Origin: an uncultured Eubacteriales bacterium
GTDB lineage: Bacteria; Bacillota; Clostridia; Christensenellales; Borkfalkiaceae
Assembly (NCBI GenBank): GCA_900549005.1
Contig: URMT01000005.1
Span: forward strand, 1-37,726
Reading direction: 5' to 3'
Length of the DNA stretch: 37,726 bases
The notes below the pieces were generated by a model. That model was not told where the DNA came from, did not search any database, and saw only the letters and a program-made list of their open reading frames with translations. A program made the position numbers and the translations under genes. Positions 33,235 to 37,726 of this stretch are shown here, in pieces (the first letter of the stretch is position 1; each line of letters starts with the position of its first letter).

Positions 33235-34350
33235 TCAGTTTGCTTTTATGCCAAGTTCCTTTTCAACGCAGTCGAGCGCCGCCGCAATTACCTTGTCCAT
33301 ATCGTAATACTTATACTGCCCCAGCCTGCCGCCGAAAATTACGTTCTTTTCTTTGTCGGCAAGCGCCTTGTACTTTGCGTACAGCGCGTTGTTCTTCTCG
33401 TCGTTCACGGGGTAATAGGGTTCGTCGCCCTTGTGCCACGTGGCGGGATATTCGCGCGTGATATAGGTCACGGGGCTCTGCGCCCTTTCAAAGTGCTTGT
33501 GCTCAATAATTCTGGTGTAGGGCACTTCGCGCTCGGTGTAGTTCACAACGGCGTTGCCCTGATAATTTTCTTCTTCCAGCCTCTCGGTTTCAAAGCGGAG
33601 GGAGCGGTATTCCAGTTCGCCGAACTTATAGCCGTAATATTCGTCTATCATTCCCGTGTAAACGACTTTTTCGGCGATATCGGGGTTCTTTGTTATGAAG
33701 TCGAAATACTCCGTTTTAAGCAGCACTTCTGTGCCTTCCAGCAGTTTTTCTGCAAGTTTGGTGTAGCCGCCCTCGGCAATGCCCTGGTAGCGGTCGTTGA
33801 AATAGTTGTTGTCGTAAACAAAGCGCAGGGGCAGCCTCTTTATGATAAATGCTGGCAAATCTTTGCAGCTCTTGCCCCACTGTTTTTCGGTGTAGCCCTT
33901 AATCAGCTTTTCAAACACGTCTTTGCCCACAAGTTTAAGGCCCTGTTCTTCCAGGTTCTTCGGCGCGTCTATGCCCAGCTCTGCAATCTGTTCGGCAATC
34001 TTCGCCTTCGCTTCGGCGGGGGTAACCACGCCCCACATCTTTGAAAAGGTGTTCATATTGAAGGGCAGGTTGTAAAGCTCGCCTTTGTAGCGCGCAATCG
34101 GCGAATTGACAAAGTTGTTGAAGGTAATAAAGTTGTTCACGTACTTCCACACGCGCTCGTCAGAGGTGTGGAAGATGTGCGCGCCGTAAACGTGAATGTT
34201 TATGCCGTCTTTGTTTTCGGTGTAAATGTTGCCGCCTATGTGGCTGCGCTTGTCAATAACCAGGCACTTTTTGCCCGCTTTTTTTGCTTCGTGCGCAAAC
34301 ACACACCCGAAAAGTCCTGCGCCGGCTATAAGATAGTCGTATTTTTTCAT
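33235..34350 (-). CDS. glf: UDP-galactopyranose mutase
   Basis: 371 residues, the normal length. AGGAGATTTAT precedes the ATG. The FAD-binding start YLIAGAGLFGCVFA is followed by RSHIGGNIYT, HVYGAHIFHTS, FNMNTFSKMWG, GYTEKQWGKS, RLPLRFVYDNNYFNDRYQGI (the last covering the flexible substrate loop side), VYTGMIDEYYGYKFGELEYR and FGGRLGQYKYYDMD. It converts UDP-galactopyranose to UDP-galactofuranose. Its product is the donor for the GlfT2-like enzyme encoded next. Confidence 0.97.
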   Translation of the reverse strand: MKKYDYLIAGAGLFGCVFAHEAKKAGKKCLVIDKRSHIGGNIYTENKDGINIHVYGAHIFHTSDERVWKYVNNFITFNNFVNSPIARYKGELYNLPFNMNTFSKMWGVVTPAEAKAKIAEQIAELGIDAPKNLEEQGLKLVGKDVFEKLIKGYTEKQWGKSCKDLPAFIIKRLPLRFVYDNNYFNDRYQGIAEGGYTKLAEKLLEGTEVLLKTEYFDFITKNPDIAEKVVYTGMIDEYYGYKFGELEYRSLRFETERLEEENYQGNAVVNYTEREVPYTRIIEHKHFERAQSPVTYITREYPATWHKGDEPYYPVNDEKNNALYAKYKALADKEKNVIFGGRLGQYKYYDMDKVIAAALDCVEKELGIKAN

Positions 34351-34418
34351 ATAAATCTCCTGAAATGTGGCCGCCGCCGTATGCCGCGCGTTGTGTGCGC
34401 TGCCGCGGCTTCTTAAAA

Positions 34419-34447
34419 ATTATAACACTTATTTTGCGCAAGGTCAA
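34419..34447 (-). promoter_or_regulatory. Promoter of glf
   Basis: On the minus strand TTGACC (34447-34442), 17 bases, TATAAT (34424-34419). The leader is about 60 bases. Confidence 0.8.
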
Positions 34448-34457
34448 GGGGCTTTTT

Positions 34458-34480
34458 CCGAATAAAGCCGTTTTATTCGG
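34458..34480. promoter_or_regulatory. Hairpin between divergent glf and ABC-F promoters
   Basis: CCGAATAAA (34458-34466) and TTTATTCGG (34472-34480) around GCCGT. It lies outside both predicted transcripts, so it may be a protein-binding inverted repeat rather than an RNA hairpin. Confidence 0.4.
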
Positions 34481-34507
34481 AATTGTTGTTTTTCCCGCCG
34501 ACGGTCC

Positions 34508-34536
34508 TTGACATTTGCGGGGCGTTATTATATACT
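34508..34536 (+). promoter_or_regulatory. Promoter of the ABC-F gene
   Basis: TTGACA (34508-34513), 17 bases, TATACT (34531-34536). Transcription from about 34543 leaves a leader of about 320 bases, far longer than needed for translation. Confidence 0.85.
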
Positions 34537-34593
34537 GTAAGTGTTGTCGGGTACGGCACAACCTGTAAATCAAGCAAAGGGAGGGAAACTGCG

Positions 34594-34605
34594 TTGCGCA
34601 TATGA
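34594..34605 (+). CDS. Three-codon leader peptide (Met-Arg-Ile)
   Basis: TTG-CGC-ATA-TGA lies eight bases after AAAGGGAGGG, an ideal spacing. Its stop overlaps the ATG of the next small frame as ATGA. As I recall, the Listeria ABC-F gene lmo0919 also has a three-codon uORF in its attenuator, which strengthens the case. Confidence 0.5.
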   Translation: MRI

Positions 34606-34694
34606 TTTTCTGCTGCAATTTATCGTTTTCGTCAGGCACGCTCACGGCGCGCTTGTCGGTTATGCAGAAAATCGGCTGTAATTTTACGGCATAA
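34602..34694 (+). CDS. 30-codon leader ORF, possibly coupled to the three-codon ORF
   Basis: ATG at 34602, TAA at 34692-34694; the peptide begins MIFCCNLSFSSG and ends in KIGCNFTA. The ribosome binding site is 16 bases away, too far for direct use, but the ATGA overlap would permit re-initiation. It could be a chance frame. Confidence 0.3.
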   Translation: MIFCCNLSFSSGTLTARLSVMQKIGCNFTA

Positions 34695-34809
34695 GTCGCA
34701 ACGCTTTCCAAGCTGCTTTGTTTCCGCGCATATCTTTGCGCAGTATATTTTCCTTATCCGAGGCATTTTAAAGGTGCCGCGGATAACGGCAGCGCGTTTT
34801 CGCCTTATC

Positions 34810-34841
34810 GTCCGCAGTCTGTTTTCTGCGGACATTTTTTT
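34810..34841 (+). terminator. Leader terminator before the ABC-F gene
   Basis: GTCCGCAG (34810-34817), loop of eight, CTGCGGAC (34826-34833), then A and seven T. The gene's ribosome binding site AAGGAGG begins six bases later, so this terminator must be bypassed for expression. Confidence 0.88.
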
Positions 34842-34861
34842 GTTTTAAGGAGGAAACGCCT

Positions 34862-36370
34862 GTGTCTATGATAAAACTCGAAGGGGTGGATTTTTCGTAC
34901 CCTTCATCGCTCGTCCCCGTGTTTTCGGGCCTTACTTTCACGGCGGACGAATCGTGGAAAACGGGGCTGGTCGGTGCAAACGGAAGCGGCAAGACCACGC
35001 TCTTCAAAATACTCTGCAAAGAGGAACCGTGCGGGGGAAGGGTGCTCTCTTCCGCCCGCTTCTGCCGCTTTCCGCAAAACATAAGTTACGATAAGCCCGT
35101 CTCCGCTCTGACGAACGGGTGTCCCGAAGCCGAAGGGTGGCAGTTCGTGCGCGAGCTCACTCTGCTCGGCCTCGGCGAAGACGTGCTTTGCCGTCCGATA
35201 GGCTCACTTTCCGGCGGGGAGAGGACAAAGGCAATGCTTGCCGCCCTTTTCTGCTTGGACGGATTTCCGCTCATCGACGAACCCACCGACAGCCTCGATT
35301 TGGCGGGAAGAAGGCGGCTGGCCGCCTACCTGAAAGGCAAGCGCGGCTATATAGTTGCCTCGCACGACAGGGCATTTTTAAACGCCTGCACCGACCACAC
35401 TCTCTTTCTTTCAAAGGGAAAAGCCGAGGTGATATGCGGCAACTATTCGGTGTGGAAGGAGGAGCGGGACGCATATCTCGCCGCCGCCGCGGCCGAAAAG
35501 CGCAGGCTGGAAGGCGAGGCGGAGCGGCTGTATGCGGCGGCGCACCGCACCGAAGTCTGGGCGACAAAGGCCGAGCGCTCAAAGATGGGTATACAGAAGA
35601 AGAGCGGGCTGAAAGCCGATAAGGGATTTGTGAGCGCGAATGCGGCGAGGGTGATGAAGCGCTCTGTCATTGCCTCCGCCCGCCGTACAGAGGCGGCAGA
35701 GAACGCAAAAAAGCTGGCCGCCGAGCTTCCGCAGGAGGCGGCAAAACTTACGTTTCCCCCGTGCATATGCCGCAAACAATGCGTTTTATCGCTGAATAAT
35801 GCCGATATATTTTTACAGGGCAAAAAGCTGCTTGGCGGCCTCACTCTTTCGGTGCGGCCGGGCGAGCGCGTGGCGGTTACCGGCAACAACGGCTGCGGCA
35901 AAAGCACGCTTTTAAAGGCAGTCGTATCTTTGGCGGGCGGTCTGCCCGAAGGCGCCTTCGATTTGGGCGGCGCCGCGGCGGAGGGTGTATCGGGAGCCGA
36001 CGGGGTTAAAATTTCGTATGTTTCGCAGAATTGCGAAGATGTGTGCGGCACGCCCTCGCAATATGCAAAAAAGTGGGGCATAGAGGACGCGGCTTTCAAA
36101 AGTATGATTGCAAAACTTGGCTTCTTTTCCGCAGATTGGAGCAGGGATATGTCGCTTTTAAGCACGGGTCAGCGCAAAAAAGCCGCCCTTGCGCGCAGTA
36201 TGCTCACTCCTGCGCATCTCTATGTCTGGGACGAACCTTTCAACTACCTCGACGTCGACGCGCGCGAGATGACAGAGGCGGCCGTGCTGTCCTCTTCGCC
36301 CTCGATGATTTTTGTGGAGCACGACGAAGAGTTTGTAAACAGGGTGGCGACGCGCACGGTAAGGCTGTAA
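34862..36370 (+). CDS. ABC-F ribosome-associated ATPase, Lsa-like antibiotic-resistance clade
   Basis: 502 residues from the GTG at 34862, eight bases after AAGGAGG (ATG 34868 would be too distant). It has two ABC domains and no membrane segment. Walker A1 is GANGSGKTT (38-46) with signature SLSGGERTK and Walker B FPLIDEPTDSLDLAGRR. The interdomain linker is charged, containing ANAARVMKRS. Walker A2 is GNNGCGKST (341-349) with signature LLSTGQRKK and WDEPFNYLDV. The segments RELTLLGL, RPIGSLSGGE, DLAGRR and AARVMKRS closely follow Lsa/Vga-type proteins, which bind the E-site and protect ribosomes from lincosamide, streptogramin A and pleuromutilin drugs. Oddity: TDSLDL replaces the common TNHLDL in the first domain. 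Resistance is inferred from clade resemblance and the attenuator. Confidence 0.9.
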   Translation: MSMIKLEGVDFSYPSSLVPVFSGLTFTADESWKTGLVGANGSGKTTLFKILCKEEPCGGRVLSSARFCRFPQNISYDKPVSALTNGCPEAEGWQFVRELTLLGLGEDVLCRPIGSLSGGERTKAMLAALFCLDGFPLIDEPTDSLDLAGRRRLAAYLKGKRGYIVASHDRAFLNACTDHTLFLSKGKAEVICGNYSVWKEERDAYLAAAAAEKRRLEGEAERLYAAAHRTEVWATKAERSKMGIQKKSGLKADKGFVSANAARVMKRSVIASARRTEAAENAKKLAAELPQEAAKLTFPPCICRKQCVLSLNNADIFLQGKKLLGGLTLSVRPGERVAVTGNNGCGKSTLLKAVVSLAGGLPEGAFDLGGAAAEGVSGADGVKISYVSQNCEDVCGTPSQYAKKWGIEDAAFKSMIAKLGFFSADWSRDMSLLSTGQRKKAALARSMLTPAHLYVWDEPFNYLDVDAREMTEAAVLSSSPSMIFVEHDEEFVNRVATRTVRL

Positions 36371-36435
36371 ATTGCCGTGCCGCTTAAAGTTACCCGTAAA
36401 GTAAAAAAGCAAACCGTCTGCAAAAAATAAAAAGC

Positions 36436-36469
36436 GGCGGGCGGCACAGTAGCGCCGCCCGCCCGTTTT
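36436..36469. terminator. Bidirectional terminator between ABC-F and cytidylate-kinase-like genes
   Basis: GGCGGGCGGC (36436-36445) and GCCGCCCGCC (36454-36463) around an eight-base loop; CGTTTTA follows on plus and CGCTTTTTATTTTTTG follows on minus. Confidence 0.85.
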
Positions 36470-36493
36470 ACAGTACGGAACAATTTATTTTTT

Positions 36494-37117
36494 TCAGTCG
36501 GAGTGTCTGCGCGATGTCAGTATTTTTGCAAGCTCGGCGGCCGCCTCTTTGGGCGTTATCTTCGCCGTGTTTATGCACAGGTCGTAATTCAGCCAGTCGC
36601 CCCACTTGCGGCCGGTGTAAAAGGCGTAGTATTTGGCGCGCTCCTTGTCTATTTTAAGTATGTGCCTTCTCAGCGCCGAATCAGACATATGCTCGTGCTC
36701 GGGCGCCTTTTCGCGGCACCTTTGAAGGCGCGATGGCATATCCGAATATACGAATATGCGCAAAGGGTTCATATCTTTTAAAATTCTGTCTGCGCACCTG
36801 CCCACTATCACGCAGTCAGATTTTTCTGCCATCTCGCGTATGATGTTGTGCTGTTCGTTGTAAACGGAAAGAGTTTGTTCCACAACGGGGTCTGTCAGCG
36901 GGTAAAACGTTCTGCCCGTGGTTATGGGGAAGGGCATATATGGCTTGCGCTCTACAATCTGGTGCACGTATTCCTCTGAAAGAGAGGTGCGCTTAGCAAT
37001 TTCCGTGATTATTTCGCGGTCGTAATAGGCTATTTCAAGGTCGTCTGAAAGCCTTCTGCCGAATTCCCTGCCGCCGCTGCCGAATTCCCTGCCTACCGTT
37101 ATTATAAGGTTGCCCAT
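36494..37117 (-). CDS. Cytidylate-kinase-like family protein
   Basis: 207 residues from the ATG at 37117, which has AAAGGAGG seven bases upstream; an ATG at 37162 would add 15 Arg-rich residues without ribosome binding site. LIITVGREFGSGGREFGRRL is the P-loop variant of the cytidylate-kinase-like group. AYYDREIITEIAKRTSLSEEYV, VIVGRCADRILK and the Arg-rich lid with KIDKERAKYYAFYTGRKWGD follow. True Cmk has GxxGxGKS/T; this group has GREFGSGG, common in Clostridia as a stand-alone protein of unknown substrate. It is transcribed alone and convergent to the ABC-F gene. Confidence 0.88.
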   Translation of the reverse strand: MGNLIITVGREFGSGGREFGRRLSDDLEIAYYDREIITEIAKRTSLSEEYVHQIVERKPYMPFPITTGRTFYPLTDPVVEQTLSVYNEQHNIIREMAEKSDCVIVGRCADRILKDMNPLRIFVYSDMPSRLQRCREKAPEHEHMSDSALRRHILKIDKERAKYYAFYTGRKWGDWLNYDLCINTAKITPKEAAAELAKILTSRRHSD

Positions 37118-37180
37118 AAAATTGCCTCCTTTTAAAGGCCGTCTGCGGCACGCCCGCCGCAAACATATCCTATATACTAA

Positions 37181-37209
37181 ATAATACCACGCCCGAATGC
37201 CTTAGTCAA
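37181..37209 (-). promoter_or_regulatory. Promoter of the cytidylate-kinase-like gene
   Basis: On the minus strand TTGACT (37209-37204), 17 bases, TATTAT (37186-37181), giving a leader near 57 bases. Confidence 0.78.
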
Positions 37210-37286
37210 CAGCAAGATTGAATTTATATGGCTGAATGCACAAAAGTCTGATGTGAAAACGGGTTTTTTGTATTGTTTACACAAAA

Positions 37287-37314
37287 TTCACAAATTGCTC
37301 GTGATAAATATACA
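37287..37314 (+). promoter_or_regulatory. Candidate promoter of the small gene at 37438
   Basis: TTCACA (37287-37292), 16 bases, TATACA (37309-37314). The surrounding AT-rich stretch also offers other -10-like words, so this is tentative. Confidence 0.35.
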
Positions 37315-37437
37315 TTCGCGGTTTATATTATAAATACAAAGGGCGGCGGAACGGGCCGCGAATACAATTGCGGCGGAAAAGCCGCAGTCGTGTAGCGGAA
37401 GCATTCAGGCGCCCGCGATATGATAAGGAGATGTATG

Positions 37438-37626
37438 ATGCAGGCAGCTTACAGACGCGCCGACCACGAAACCACTCCGCTTTTGGGCGGCAGTTACAAA
37501 ATTACTTACTTCCGCAACGCCCGCGGCGCGTGCGTCAAAGAAGACGCTACGGAAGAGATAATTCACTATCACGATATGCACGGCACGCTCGTGCATTGCG
37601 AGTATCATAAAATAAAACACAATTAG
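37438..37626 (+). CDS. Small protein of unknown function (62 residues)
   Basis: AAGGAG (37425-37430) is followed by ATG at 37435 and ATG at 37438; the second has the better spacing of seven. The protein begins MQAAYRRADHETTPLLGGSY and ends EYHKIKHN, with many His residues (HYHDMHGTLVHCEYH) and two Cys. It has no membrane segment. The His/Cys-rich second half could bind metal, but no known motif is evident. A good ribosome binding site and native-looking codon use support it as a real gene. Confidence 0.6.
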   Translation: MQAAYRRADHETTPLLGGSYKITYFRNARGACVKEDATEEIIHYHDMHGTLVHCEYHKIKHN

Positions 37627-37627
37627 C

Positions 37628-37726
37628 TTACACCGCGGTCTTGAAACCGCAAGCAAGATACATAAAATTTCCCCTCCAAAAAATACCAGCCGCCAGCCCT
37701 CCGACCTGCTGGGCCAGAACGAGTGC
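37628..37726 (-). CDS. Possible C-terminal end of a gene cut by the right edge
   Basis: The minus strand is open from the window edge to a TAA at 37630-37628, giving 32 residues ending FMYLACGFKTAV. Alternatively an 11-residue ORF could start at the ATG at 37663, which has GGAGGGG seven bases upstream. Too short to identify. The sequence GCGGT...ACCGC at 37635-37650 forms a small hairpin over the end. Confidence 0.3.
   Translation of the reverse strand, partial: ALVLAQQVGGLAAGIFWRGNFMYLACGFKTAV

Larger units (their letters stand above)
34543..34861 (+). promoter_or_regulatory. Attenuator leader of the ABC-F gene
   Basis: The leader holds a strong ribosome binding site AAAGGGAGGG (34576-34585), two overlapping short ORFs (34594-34605 and 34602-34694), a long hairpin TTATCCG/CGGATAA with GGCA/TGCC continuing the stem (about 34753-34785), and an intrinsic terminator (34810-34841) ending just before the gene's own ribosome binding site. 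GCGGATAA in the upstream hairpin can also pair with TTAT...CCGC in the terminator's left side, giving alternative folds. The layout fits ribosome-mediated attenuation known for antibiotic-resistance ABC-F genes. Confidence 0.7.

Overview
The window looks like a chromosomal segment of an endospore-lineage Clostridia (Firmicutes), probably an uncultured gut-type bacterium. The reasons are the yqfC-yqfD-phoH-pgpH-ybeY-era-yqzL-recO block (yqfC/yqfD are sporulation-associated), an Lsa-like ABC-F gene, AGGAGG-type ribosome binding sites and vegetative promoters of the TTGACA-N17-TATAAT kind. The order cannot be fixed from sequence alone. No rRNA, tRNA or CRISPR array was seen.

Layout. (1) 1-803, minus: a CpaE/TadZ-like SIMIBI ATPase, translationally coupled to a gene cut by the left edge. 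(2) 804-1049: a divergent control region with six TGTAAT/ATTACA hexamers and a perfect promoter. (3) 1050-10238, plus: one giant gene for an N-terminally anchored 3062-residue envelope protein with diverged ~245-residue repeats and a BspA-like/InlB-like C-terminus. (4) 10306-16521, plus: the conserved housekeeping and sporulation block, without dgkA and cdd. (5) 16719-19373: pyruvate phosphate dikinase, whose promoter carries a 24-bp inverted repeat with the same 8-8-8 architecture and the same arms as the giant gene's promoter. (6) About 19431-25080: an AT-rich insertion with a large serine recombinase and a 1163-residue protein resembling nuclease-plus-degenerate-NTPase defence proteins. (7) 25383-34350: a surface polysaccharide locus with an O-antigen-ligase-like protein, Wzt/Wzm-type exporter, GT4 glycosyltransferase, initiating sugar-phosphate transferase, GlfT2-like galactofuranosyltransferase and UDP-galactopyranose mutase. 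(8) 34508-36370: an Lsa-like ABC-F gene behind an attenuator leader with a three-codon uORF. (9) 36494-37117, minus: a cytidylate-kinase-like protein. (10) 37438-37626: a small unknown gene, then a probable gene end at the right edge.

How the genes work together. Glf makes UDP-galactofuranose. The GlfT2-like enzyme polymerises or adds it on a lipid carrier primed by the sugar transferase. Wzm/Wzt would export the glycan and the ligase-like protein could transfer it to an acceptor. The two most novel-looking items are the recombinase-borne 1163-residue candidate defence protein and the shared ATTACATT-N8-AATGTAAT operator linking a giant envelope protein to central metabolism. The clearest regulatory device is the ABC-F leader.
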